The notes under the pieces: generated by a model | What the model was told of the DNA's origin: nothing | Database searches by the model: none | What the model saw: only the letters and a program-made list of their open reading frames with translations | NCBI RefSeq assembly: GCF_003111685.1 | Contig: NZ_CP022190.1 | Coordinates: 248,001-312,000 of the forward strand | Length of the DNA: 64,000 bases | Origin: Alloyangia pacifica | Lineage (GTDB): Bacteria; Pseudomonadota; Alphaproteobacteria; Rhodobacterales; Rhodobacteraceae | Direction of reading: 5' to 3' | Position numbers and translations under genes: made by a program | Shown: positions 28,546 to 36,520 of the stretch, one piece after another | Position numbering within the stretch: the first letter of the stretch is position 1 | Layout of the letters: each line of letters begins with the position of its first letter

Positions 28546-29502
28546 ATGAACTTTCTTGGCAAGGCCGCGCTGGCGGCAGGGCTTGCATTGCTGGCAGCTG
28601 TGCCGGCGCAGGCGGAAACCCGGGTCACGCTGAAGGCGGCGAAGTCGGGCTCCTCCTATTACCAGATGAGCGTGCAGATCGCCGAGGCGATGAAGGCGGG
28701 CACCGACGGCGGCGTGATCGTCACCGTCGAGGAAAGCCAGGGCAGCCAGCAGAACGTGATGGAAGTGCGCGCCCGCGGCGGCGACTACGTCTTCACCTCG
28801 CCGCCCGCGCTGGTCGCGGCGGCCCGTGATGGCAAGGGCGCCTTCGAGGGCAAGGAGACCCCCGCCTTCGGCGAGATCCGCGCGCTCTTCCCGCTGCCCT
28901 CGCTGACCATGCATTTCGTCATGTCCAAGGCCAGCGGCGTCACCGACTTCGCCGGCATGGACGGCAAGAACATCCTGCTCGGCAAGGGCAGCTTCGGCGC
29001 AACAGAGGGCGAGAAATACCTTGGTCTCTTCGGCCTCGACGGCAAGGTTAAGATCGCCGATGTCGAGCTGTCGAACGCCGTACCGGCGCTGAAGAACGGC
29101 CAGATCGACGGGTTCGTCACCGCGGGCAGCTTCCCGGCGCCGAACGTCGTCGAGGCCGCTGCCTCGACCGATGTGACCGTGCTGTCGCTGACCGATGAGC
29201 AGGTCGCGCAAACCGGCCGCGCCAAGCTGGTGATCCCGGCGGGCACCTATGCCGGTCAGGACGCGGACATCGCCACCACCTCGCTGCCGGTGGTGACCTA
29301 CACCACCACAAAGATGGACGACGAGACCGCTTACCAGCTCACCAAGACCTTCTGGGAGGAAAAGGCGCGCATGGGCGAGGAGTCGCCCTGGTGGACCGGC
29401 GTCGATGCGGCGCTGCTCGAGAACGTGACCGGCAAGCTGCACCCCGGTGCGGTGCGCTACTACGAGGAAGCGGGCATTGCGCTGAGCGACGCGCAGAAGT
29501 AA
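28546..29502 (+). CDS. TAXI-family TRAP transporter solute-binding protein
   Basis: A 318-residue periplasmic receptor. Signal peptide MNFLGKAALAAGLALLAAVPAQA. TAXI hallmarks are AKSGSSYYQMSVQIAEAM near the N-terminus and a glycine-rich GKNILLGKGSFGATE segment. Good ribosome site (GGAGGAG). It delivers an unknown solute, often a dicarboxylate or amino acid, to the fused permease encoded next. Start codons further upstream lack support. Confidence 0.88.
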   Translation: MNFLGKAALAAGLALLAAVPAQAETRVTLKAAKSGSSYYQMSVQIAEAMKAGTDGGVIVTVEESQGSQQNVMEVRARGGDYVFTSPPALVAAARDGKGAFEGKETPAFGEIRALFPLPSLTMHFVMSKASGVTDFAGMDGKNILLGKGSFGATEGEKYLGLFGLDGKVKIADVELSNAVPALKNGQIDGFVTAGSFPAPNVVEAAASTDVTVLSLTDEQVAQTGRAKLVIPAGTYAGQDADIATTSLPVVTYTTTKMDDETAYQLTKTFWEEKARMGEESPWWTGVDAALLENVTGKLHPGAVRYYEEAGIALSDAQK

Positions 29503-29523
29503 CCCGGCGGAAAGACAAGGCAG

Positions 29524-29551
29524 GCGGGCCGGGCAGTTCTGTCCGGCCCGC
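29524..29551 (+). other. Stem-loop between the TAXI binding protein and TRAP permease genes
   Basis: Perfect 9-bp arms GCGGGCCGG / CCGGCCCGC with a 10-nt loop, no T-run. Fourth example in this window of a hairpin directly after a binding-protein gene. Confidence 0.6.
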
Positions 29552-29574
29552 GCTCATTGAGACGAGGGCAGGTG

Positions 29575-31380
29575 ATGGGGCTTGAGACGCAAATGCCACA
29601 AGCGGCATGGCAGCGGGCGGTGTGGATCGGGCTGGCGGCGCTGGTCGTGGTCTTTCACCTCGGGCTGGTGTTCTCGGGGCTCGTGCCCAATCTCGTCAGC
29701 CGGCCGCTGCACATGGCGGTGATCCTGCCCTGGGTCTTCCTCTTCGGCGCAACCGGACGTTGGCAGGTGATCTCGGGCGTGGTGCTGACCGTTCTGGGCG
29801 TCGGTGCCGCGGGCTGGATCGCGCTCAACCACGAGATGCTGGGCGACCAGTACGGGTTCCTCGAGAGCAATTTCCAGATCGGCGTCGCGGCGGTGCTGCT
29901 GCTCTGCGTGATCGAGGCGGCGCGGCGGGCCATCGGCTGGCCGCTGCCGCTGGTCGCGGTGATCGCGCTCGCCTATGCGCTTCTCGGCCAGCACATCCCG
30001 GGCGAATTCGGCCACGCCGGCACGCCGATCCAGAGCTTCCTCGGCACGATGACCATCGCCGAGGGCGGGATCTGGGGATCACTCACCGCGGTCTCCGTCG
30101 GCGTGGTGTCGATCTTCGTGATCTTCGGCGCTGTCCTCAATGCCGGAGAGGCGGGGCAGGGCTTCATGAACGTTGCCGCCGCCGCGGCGGGGCGGCTGAC
30201 CGGCGGCGCGGCCAAGGTTTCCGTGCTCAGCTCGGCCCTCTTCGGTTCGATCTCGGGCTCGGCCAGCGCCAATGTCGCCTCCACCGGCGCGATCACCCTG
30301 CCGGCAATGAGCCGGCTCGGCTACCCCAAGCGGCTGGCCGCCGGGGTCGAGGCAGTGGCCTCCTCGGGCGGGCAGATCATGCCGCCGCTGATGGGGGCAG
30401 GAGCCTTCGTCATGGTCGAGCTGACCGGCACCCCCTACACGCAGATCATGGGCGCGGCGATCCTGCCGGCGATCCTCTATTTCTGGGCGGTCTGGGTCGG
30501 CATCAACGCCTATGCCACGCGCTTCGAGCTCAAGGGCATCCGTGACGAGGACCGCCCGGCGAAGCGCGACGTGGTGATCACCGCGCTGTTCTTCCTCGTG
30601 CCCTTCACCGTGCTGATGATCGGCATGTTCGGAGTTGGCTACACGCCGCAATACGCCGCCTGCCTCGCGATCCTCGCGGGCGCGCTGCTGCTGCTGACCA
30701 ATGCTCGGCTGACCTTCGACCCGCGCCAGACTGCGGAGCGCGTCACCGAGGCGCTGCTCAACTCGGCCAAGCAGGTTGCGATGATCGCCGCGATCATCCT
30801 CTGCGCTTCGATCGTGATCGGCGTGCTCGGGGTGACGGGCCTCGGGGTCAAGATCACCTCGCTGATCCTGTCGGGCTCGGGCGGCCTGCTCTGGCCATCG
30901 CTGATCCTCACCGCGCTGGCCTGCCTCGTGCTGGGCATGGAGGTGCCGACCACCGCGGCCTATGTGATCTGCGTCTCGATCGCGGGACCGGCGCTGACCC
31001 AGCTCGGCCTCGCGCCGCTGCAGGCGCATCTCTTCGTCTTCTGGTTTGCGCTGCTGTCGACGATCACGCCGCCGGTCTGCGGCGCGGTGTTCATCGCGGC
31101 GGGGATGATCGGCGAGAACTGGGTGAAGGTGGCGGGCACCGCCATGGCGCTGGGGATCGGGCTCTACATCATCCCGCTCGGCATGATCGCCAACCCGGGC
31201 ATCCTCAAGCTGACCACGGCCCCGGCGCTGGCGCTCTTTGCCTTCGTCCGGATCGGCCTTGGCCTGGCACTTATCTCCCACGGGCTGATCGGACGGCGCC
31301 CGGCATTTGTCAGGGCACTCTGCATCGTCTTGGGACTTGCTATCGTCTTCGGCGGAATCCTGCTTCAACCTATGCTTTAG
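29575..31380 (+). CDS. TRAP transporter fused permease (DctQM type)
   Basis: A roughly 601-residue membrane protein in which the small (4-helix) and large (12-helix) TRAP subunits are fused, as usual for TAXI systems. About 16 or more hydrophobic segments are readable. The large-subunit motif GSISGSASANVASTGAITLPAM (residues about 222-243) and the STITPPVCGAVFIAAG segment (about 483) are typical. ATG 29575 is preferred over an upstream TTG. It imports the TAXI-bound solute using a sodium or proton gradient. Confidence 0.9.
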   Translation: MGLETQMPQAAWQRAVWIGLAALVVVFHLGLVFSGLVPNLVSRPLHMAVILPWVFLFGATGRWQVISGVVLTVLGVGAAGWIALNHEMLGDQYGFLESNFQIGVAAVLLLCVIEAARRAIGWPLPLVAVIALAYALLGQHIPGEFGHAGTPIQSFLGTMTIAEGGIWGSLTAVSVGVVSIFVIFGAVLNAGEAGQGFMNVAAAAAGRLTGGAAKVSVLSSALFGSISGSASANVASTGAITLPAMSRLGYPKRLAAGVEAVASSGGQIMPPLMGAGAFVMVELTGTPYTQIMGAAILPAILYFWAVWVGINAYATRFELKGIRDEDRPAKRDVVITALFFLVPFTVLMIGMFGVGYTPQYAACLAILAGALLLLTNARLTFDPRQTAERVTEALLNSAKQVAMIAAIILCASIVIGVLGVTGLGVKITSLILSGSGGLLWPSLILTALACLVLGMEVPTTAAYVICVSIAGPALTQLGLAPLQAHLFVFWFALLSTITPPVCGAVFIAAGMIGENWVKVAGTAMALGIGLYIIPLGMIANPGILKLTTAPALALFAFVRIGLGLALISHGLIGRRPAFVRALCIVLGLAIVFGGILLQPML

Positions 31381-31464
31381 ACGCTACGGGAACTTTCTCT
31401 CTGGCCTTAAATGCAATCCCGTGTTCACATTGAGGTGGGATACGCAAACAAAGACGTGAGTGAC

Positions 31465-32214
31465 ATGGTTTCGACTCGTTACGCGAAGCTGTTGATCGAC
31501 ACGGCTGACACCCTTGCAGGGGCGCAAAGCGCGCAGGACTCCTGGGATGCGGCGGTGCGGATCGGGCGCAGGATCGGGGCCACGGACCTCAATTGCGGCG
31601 CGATCATGCGCGACTCGCGCGAGTTGGCGTGGCTGCGTAGTTCCATGGATATGCGCTGGCTGCGGCACTACCATCAGGCCCGTTTCCACGAAGTCGATCC
31701 CGTCCTGGCCGCCTGCAAGGCGGGCGTCATGAGGCAATTCGTCGATGTCTCGGAGAGGTACCGCCGGTCGGGCGGCACGCGTCAGCGCGATCTGTATGGT
31801 TGCCTGATGGACTTCGAGTACCGTTATCTGCTCACCCAGACCTGGATCGTCGGTGCCAGCGAGCGCACCATCGTGCTTGGTTGCGCCAGCGACCCGAAGG
31901 ATTTGTACGGTCGGGGAACGGCGCGGGCGTTCCGCGCGATCTCGGCGATGCTCAACGACGCGATCCTGCCGCCGGGCGAGGAGACCGCCCAGGAATGGAT
32001 CTGCGAGTCGCCCTGGGCGCAGCTGAGCGCGCGGGAGCGCGACGTGCTTGGCTATCTTGCGCACGGGCTGCGGCTGCATGAGGTGGCGGAGCGCTTCACG
32101 ATCACCGAGCAAGAGGCCGCCCGCCACCTGCTCAGCGCCTGCAGGACGCTGGGCGTCGCCGCGCCGGAGCAGGCGCTGTCAATGGCCATGGCGCGGGGCT
32201 TGCTCTCGCTCTGA
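31465..32214 (+). CDS. LuxR-type regulator with autoinducer-binding domain
   Basis: About 249 residues from ATG 31465; an in-frame ATG at 31411 would add 18 residues, and neither has a strong ribosome site. The N-terminal domain has the WLRHYHQARFHEVDPVL pattern (W, Y and DP positions of acyl-homoserine-lactone receptors). The C-terminal GerE-type helix-turn-helix begins LSARERDVLGYLAHGLRLHEVAERF and ends with a recognition helix that departs from consensus (TEQEAARHLLSACRTLGV). No luxI-like synthase is nearby, so it is a LuxR 'solo'. Target genes unknown; the TRAP operon upstream and tonB downstream are candidates. Confidence 0.8.
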   Translation: MVSTRYAKLLIDTADTLAGAQSAQDSWDAAVRIGRRIGATDLNCGAIMRDSRELAWLRSSMDMRWLRHYHQARFHEVDPVLAACKAGVMRQFVDVSERYRRSGGTRQRDLYGCLMDFEYRYLLTQTWIVGASERTIVLGCASDPKDLYGRGTARAFRAISAMLNDAILPPGEETAQEWICESPWAQLSARERDVLGYLAHGLRLHEVAERFTITEQEAARHLLSACRTLGVAAPEQALSMAMARGLLSL

Positions 32215-32227
32215 GCGCGGCGCCCGA

Positions 32228-33286
32228 TCACCGTCCCTTGATCTGGATCGTGAAGCTCGTCTGCGCCCCCGCCGGTGGCGCGGGGAAGGGCGAGGCGCTG
32301 CGCACGACACGCAAAGCTGCCTGGTCCAGCGTCGCCGAGCCGGAGCTGCGCGCCACCGAGGCTCCCACAAGACCGCCGTTGCCGGAGACCTTGAAGGCGA
32401 TGACGGCCGCGCCGCGCGCATTCACCCGGGGCCGCGGCACCCGCGAGAGCTTGCGCATCACCAGCCCGGGGTAATTGCTGACGGCGGCATTGCCGGCCTC
32501 CTGCGCCTTGCCGCCGTTGCCCGCGGTGGCCGAGCTGCCTCCGGCGCGACCGGTCGCGGCCCCGGCGGTGGCGTTCTGCTCGGCATTGCCCTGCGGACGC
32601 GCGGCCTGACGGCGCGGCTCGGGGGCTGGCTCGGGCTTGCGTTGGGGCTGCGGTTCGGGCTCCCGCGCGCGTTGCGCGACATCGGGTGTGCGCAGTTTCG
32701 GACGCGCGGACTGCTCCGGCGCGGTCTCGGTGACATCTTCGGGCTCGGGCTCTTCGGCGGCGAGCGTCTCGGGTTCCGAGGCCTCGGCGGTGAGCGTTTC
32801 CGGCTCGGGCTTGGCGGGATCGGCGATCTCCGGTTCGGGCGTATCTACTGTCTGCGGCGGCTGCGCCTCCAGAAGCTCAGGCTCGGGCTGGTCCTCGGGC
32901 TCGACCGGTGCCACCGGCGCGACTGGCAGCACCGGCTCGGCCTCGAGCGGGGGAACCACGGGCAGGGCGGCGGTCAGCTCGGCCTCGCGAGGGGGCACGG
33001 GTGCGGTCAGAGGGGCAACGGGCTGCGCCTGTTCGATCCGCTGCGGTTGGATCGGCTCCGGCTGGTCAGGCTCGACCGTCTCGGCAGTCTCCTCGACCGG
33101 ATCGGCGCTGATCGTGCCCACGGCCATGTCGGCGAAGTCCGTGCCGAGGGCGAGGTCGCTGCCACCGGCCATGCCCTCCATCTCGGCCTGCATCTTCGGC
33201 GGCATCACCGCCAGCAAGGCGCCGCCATGAGCAGAAAGCGCCAGCATTGCGGCGGCCAGCTTCACCTTGCGCGAGGATGCGATCAT
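32228..33286 (-). CDS. tonB: TonB-family energy-transducing protein
   Basis: A 352-residue protein with an N-terminal membrane anchor (residues about 8-28, LAAAMLALSAHGGALLAVMPP). A long acidic/proline-rich periplasmic linker follows (about 60-250, many E-P and P-E pairs). The C-terminal TonB domain includes NYPGLVMRKLSRVPRPRVN and GNGGLVGASVARSSGSATLDQAAL. It couples the ExbBD motor to outer-membrane receptors. Last gene of the exbB-exbD-exbD-tonB operon, overlapping the exbD stop by 4 bp. The receptor is not in the window. Confidence 0.9.
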   Translation of the reverse strand: MIASSRKVKLAAAMLALSAHGGALLAVMPPKMQAEMEGMAGGSDLALGTDFADMAVGTISADPVEETAETVEPDQPEPIQPQRIEQAQPVAPLTAPVPPREAELTAALPVVPPLEAEPVLPVAPVAPVEPEDQPEPELLEAQPPQTVDTPEPEIADPAKPEPETLTAEASEPETLAAEEPEPEDVTETAPEQSARPKLRTPDVAQRAREPEPQPQRKPEPAPEPRRQAARPQGNAEQNATAGAATGRAGGSSATAGNGGKAQEAGNAAVSNYPGLVMRKLSRVPRPRVNARGAAVIAFKVSGNGGLVGASVARSSGSATLDQAALRVVRSASPFPAPPAGAQTSFTIQIKGR

Positions 33287-33669
33287 TCAAGCCCCCTTTC
33301 GGTGACGATCATCACCTTCTCGGCCCCGGCGGCACGCAGGGCACGGCCGATCTCCACCAGCCTTGCGGCGGGCAAGTCGCGGTCGGGCACGAGGCGCGCG
33401 AGCGTCATCGCCTCGTCGCCGAGCGCTTCGAGGAAGGCCTCGGGCGCCTCGATCGCCTCGCCGCGGACGGACATGCTGCCATCGGCGTTGATCACCAGCG
33501 CGTCGGCGGGCGCGGCGCCTTCGAGATCGGCGGTGTGCACGAGGTTCAGCGCCGGGTCGAGCGGCCGCGCGACGGTGCCGGCGACGAGGAAGAAGACCAG
33601 CATCAGGAAGACGATGTTGATCAGCGCGATCGTTGGTTCGCGCTCGGATTTCTGTTTCCTGCGGCGCAT
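33283..33669 (-). CDS. exbD: ExbD-family biopolymer transporter (second copy)
   Basis: A 128-residue protein with one N-terminal transmembrane helix after a basic start (MRRRKQKSEREPTIALINIVFLMLVFFLVAG). The expected membrane aspartate of ExbD is replaced by N in ALINIVFLM at the usual D position, whereas the first copy keeps D. Starts at ATG 33669 in the TGATG overlap with the first exbD; a GTG one codon earlier is possible. The periplasmic domain is about 90 residues. Confidence 0.85.
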   Translation of the reverse strand: MRRRKQKSEREPTIALINIVFLMLVFFLVAGTVARPLDPALNLVHTADLEGAAPADALVINADGSMSVRGEAIEAPEAFLEALGDEAMTLARLVPDRDLPAARLVEIGRALRAAGAEKVMIVTERGLE

Positions 33670-34061
33670 CACGATGCTCCCAGAACCGCGGCGCGGAAGC
33701 CGCTGACGCCGCGCAGGGCCACCAGCAGATCCGTCAGCCGTTGCGATGAGACCTCGCCGCGCAGCGCCACGATGAGCGGCTGCGGGGGTGTGTCCTCGGC
33801 GACCTCGCCCCGCGTCTCGCCCAGCTTGGCCGGAAGCTCCTCGAGGGTCATCTCGGCGCCGTTGAGCCGGACCGTCTCGGGCCCAAGCTGTAGGAACAGC
33901 GGGCGGGTGTCCGCGGCGGTGGCCCCGGATCCGGCGGCGGCGAGTTCCACCTCGGCGAAGCGCGTAAAGGTCGAGGTCAGCATGAAGAAGAGCAGCAGCA
34001 GGAAGATCACGTCGATGAGCGAGGTCATCGACAGCCTCCGCCGCCGGCGGATCTTACGCAT
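33669..34061 (-). CDS. exbD: ExbD-family biopolymer transporter (first copy)
   Basis: A 130-residue protein from ATG 34061 (MRKIRRRRRLSMTSL), overlapping exbB; a GTG four codons earlier is the alternative. The membrane helix has the functional aspartate in TSLIDVIFLLLLFFMLTSTF. With ExbB it forms the proton-driven motor for TonB. The periplasmic part differs markedly from that of the second copy, suggesting a heteromeric ExbD pair. Confidence 0.88.
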   Translation of the reverse strand: MRKIRRRRRLSMTSLIDVIFLLLLFFMLTSTFTRFAEVELAAAGSGATAADTRPLFLQLGPETVRLNGAEMTLEELPAKLGETRGEVAEDTPPQPLIVALRGEVSSQRLTDLLVALRGVSGFRAAVLGAS

Positions 34062-34707
34062 GGCGTGCGGCACCCTCGGCCAGCCGCGCCTTGGCGGTGC
34101 TGCCGGTGGGCGACAGGATGGTGTGCACCGCGCGCTCGGCCAGCACGCGCTCAGATTCCATGCGCGCCTCGAACCAGCTCAGGATCACGGCGGTGGGCAT
34201 GGCGACGACGAGGCCGACCGCCGTGGTCAGCAGCGCCACCCAGATGCCGCCCGCAAGGATCGACGGGTCGACCTGGCTGCCCGCGTCCTGCAACGACTGG
34301 AAGGCCGAGATCATCCCGAGCACGGTTCCGAAGAGACCCAGCAGCGGTGCCAACTGCGACACCGAGTCGAGCAGGCGGAACCCTTTTTCGAGCCGGGCGA
34401 AACGGGTCTCGGCCTCGGCTTCGAGCCGTGCCGGGTCGGTCTGGCCGGACATGGCCATATCGATCACCGGGCGCAGGTAGGAGCGCGAGCGGTTCAGCGC
34501 CTCGCGCGCGCCGGCGCGGTCGCCGCGGTCCCAGGCGTCGACCGCCTCGCGCAGCGCTGCGTGGCGGCCGACGCCCGAGGCAGCGAACTGCCAGAGCTTG
34601 TAGAGCACCACCGCCAGCGTCAGCAGCGAGATGGCGACCAGCAGCAGAACCACCGGTCCGCCGAGGTCGGCGATGCGGCGCAGGCCGTCCAGGATCGTAT
34701 CGATCAT
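34054..34707 (-). CDS. exbB: ExbB/MotA-TolQ family proton channel protein
   Basis: A 217-residue protein with three hydrophobic segments (about residues 15-38, 115-140 and 150-175) and a large cytoplasmic loop between the first two. The family segment LLDSVSQLAPLLGLFGTVLGMISAF lies at about 92-116. It starts by a 4-bp overlap with the upstream small-protein gene and ends inside exbD. Drives TonB-dependent uptake. Confidence 0.9.
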   Translation of the reverse strand: MIDTILDGLRRIADLGGPVVLLLVAISLLTLAVVLYKLWQFAASGVGRHAALREAVDAWDRGDRAGAREALNRSRSYLRPVIDMAMSGQTDPARLEAEAETRFARLEKGFRLLDSVSQLAPLLGLFGTVLGMISAFQSLQDAGSQVDPSILAGGIWVALLTTAVGLVVAMPTAVILSWFEARMESERVLAERAVHTILSPTGSTAKARLAEGAARHA

Positions 34708-35135
34708 CCGATCACCTCCACGTCGCTGCGGGACCTAAGCTCGAGCCCCTTGGTGCAAAGGTTCGACTCGGTGCCGCCCGCCTCGCACCGGTTGGCACCA
34801 TTGATGAGAATTTGTCCGAGGCCCTCGCAACCAGCGCCGGGCACCACGAACTGACGCACGCGCGGACGGCCGGCGGGCAGGGCGCCGAAATCGAAGAGGG
34901 TCAGCCGGTCGACTTGCCCTTCGGTGTTCAGCAGCACGGTCTCGTAAACCGCCGCGTCGATGTCGGTGTCATGGCCGTTTTCTATGAGGAAGCTGAGCTG
35001 GCAGCCGCTCTCGACGCTCTTGGTGGTGTTGAGCTCGAGCGAGAGCGTTCCGGCAGTGCCGGTCCCGGCCTGCTGGGCGGCGAGCGGCACCGGCAGCAGC
35101 ATGAGAAGCGGCAGGGTCATGCGGAGAATACGCAA
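34704..35135 (-). CDS. Small exported protein of unknown function at the head of the exb/tonB operon
   Basis: About 143 residues with a signal peptide (MRILRMTLPLLMLLPVPLAAQQ). A TTG start at 35135 is chosen because AGGAGA stands about 8 nt upstream; the ATG five codons later has no ribosome site. The mature part has four cysteines (SGCQLSF, GAGCEGLG, ANRCEAGG and SNLCTKGLEL), likely two disulfides, and no motif that I recognise. Tight coupling to exbB suggests an accessory role in the TonB motor or an associated receptor. Function unknown. Confidence 0.75.
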   Translation of the reverse strand: MRILRMTLPLLMLLPVPLAAQQAGTGTAGTLSLELNTTKSVESGCQLSFLIENGHDTDIDAAVYETVLLNTEGQVDRLTLFDFGALPAGRPRVRQFVVPGAGCEGLGQILINGANRCEAGGTESNLCTKGLELRSRSDVEVIG

Positions 35136-35466
35136 AACTTGGGTCTCCTGACTTTGGCTAGAAGGGCTCGCCCGCGGGGGTCCGGAGGCTGGCATGCACG
35201 GGGAGATAGGACTCCATTCTCGCTCTGTCTGGCACGAACGCAAGCGATGCTCAATACCTGACTAAATTAATCCAGAATAAAGCTTCCCTAGGGGCTGGGC
35301 TGAACACGCCCATTCCCGGCGAAGCCGCCGCGCCAGCAGGGCATACTCGGGGCGGCGGGAGGCGCTCGTGCCGCGCAGTGCAATATCTCGCGCAACCGGG
35401 GGCTTACCTCCGCCACTTCCGCAGCGTAAGGAGGTCGCAAGTGCCCTCCAGACAGCAGGACAGACC
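35136..35466. promoter_or_regulatory. Divergent region between the exb/tonB operon and the ydcZ pair, with iron-box-like site
   Basis: No gene. At 35259-35273 the sequence TGA-N9-TCC differs by one base from the TGA-N9-TCA iron-responsive operator bound by RirA in alphaproteobacteria. The surrounding 25 bp are A+T-rich (ACTAAATTAATCCAGAATAA). It lies about 125 bp upstream of the small exported gene. Iron control is an inference from this near-match and from gene content. Confidence 0.4.
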
Positions 35467-35970
35467 ATGGCTGCCCGTATACCTCCCGCCGCAGAGCCGC
35501 GCCGGCCGCACCCTTTCGAGATCCTTGCCGCCCTCTGCGCCGGAAGCTTGCTGACGCTCATGCTGCTCAGCAACGGCATGATGGCCGCGCATACGACGCC
35601 GATCTTTGCCTCGCTGACCGCCCATGGCGTCGGCACGATGGTGGCTGTGGTGCTGCTCCTGCTGTTCCGGCTCCGCAAGCCGGCACAGTCACGCGTGTCT
35701 GTGGGTCGGGCGCCGCTCTGGGCGTATCTCGGCGGCATCTCAGGCGCGCTGACGGTGGTCGTCTCGACGGTGGTGGTGAACTCGTCCTTGGCGCTGACCG
35801 GTACGATGGCGCTGGGGCTCGCCGGTCAGGTGCTGCTGGCGCTGCTCTTCGACGCCACCGGCGCGCTGGGGCTCGAGCGGCGGCTGCCGCGGCGAAATGA
35901 CTTGCTGGCTCTGGCGGCGATCGTCGGGGGCACGCTGTTGATCATCTTCGCACGGGGGGGCGCGGCATGA
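35467..35970 (+). CDS. YdcZ/DUF606-type small membrane transporter, first of a pair
   Basis: About 167 residues from ATG 35467 (MAARIPPAAEPRRPHPFEIL). Four to five hydrophobic helices, with LSNGMMAAHTTPIFASLTAHGVGTM near the start and GTMALGLAGQVLLALLFD in the second half. It resembles half-size members of the drug/metabolite transporter superfamily (DUF606, YdcZ), which commonly occur as tandem pairs. Overlaps the next gene by 4 bp. Substrate unknown. Location directly before the siderophore genes makes an export role possible. Confidence 0.72.
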   Translation: MAARIPPAAEPRRPHPFEILAALCAGSLLTLMLLSNGMMAAHTTPIFASLTAHGVGTMVAVVLLLLFRLRKPAQSRVSVGRAPLWAYLGGISGALTVVVSTVVVNSSLALTGTMALGLAGQVLLALLFDATGALGLERRLPRRNDLLALAAIVGGTLLIIFARGGAA

Positions 35971-36386
35971 TCTGGATGATCCTTCTCGGCCTCTGCTCGG
36001 GCATGCTGGTGGCGCTGTCGCGCCAGCTCAACGGGCGGCTCGCGCTCTCGACCTCGGCCATGCAGTCGTCGTTCTGGAACCACCTTGTCGGCTTCGCGGT
36101 GCTTGTGCCCTGCGCGCTGATCGCGGGGAGCTTCTGGCCCGCCGAGGCGGCCTCCGCCCATTGGTTCGCCTGGGTGGGCGGGGCAATCGGTGTGGTCTTC
36201 GTGGCCAGCGGCAGCTGGCTCATCCCGCGGCTCGGTGCGGCGCTGACCGGCGGTCTGTTGGTCGCCGGGCAGATGCTTTCCAGCGTCGCTCTGGATCTGC
36301 TGCGCGGGGTCGAGGCGGTGCTCTGGATGCAGCTCGCCGGGGTCGCCCTGATCCTGGTGGGGGTCTACCTGAGCCGGAGAGGCTGA
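35967..36386 (+). CDS. YdcZ/DUF606-type small membrane transporter, second of a pair
   Basis: A 139-residue protein with about five transmembrane segments, starting MIWMILLGLCSGMLVALSRQLNGRLAL. Motif features are SSFWNHLVGFAVL (about 32-44) and GGLLVAGQMLSSVALDLL. The NxxG and N-H residues repeat the pattern of the partner, pointing to an antiparallel heterodimer. Followed by a 134-bp gap before the aryl-AMP ligase gene. Confidence 0.75.
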   Translation: MIWMILLGLCSGMLVALSRQLNGRLALSTSAMQSSFWNHLVGFAVLVPCALIAGSFWPAEAASAHWFAWVGGAIGVVFVASGSWLIPRLGAALTGGLLVAGQMLSSVALDLLRGVEAVLWMQLAGVALILVGVYLSRRG

Positions 36387-36520
36387 AGCACGCGTCAGGG
36401 AAAGGCGCAGAATTCCCGACTCAAATACACGGGCTTGTAAGTTGACTGTTTTTGTAATGATTGGTAGCGCAAAGGCGCGATCCGACGCGCGGTGCAGGAA
36501 CAGTCAGAGGCGACAAGACC

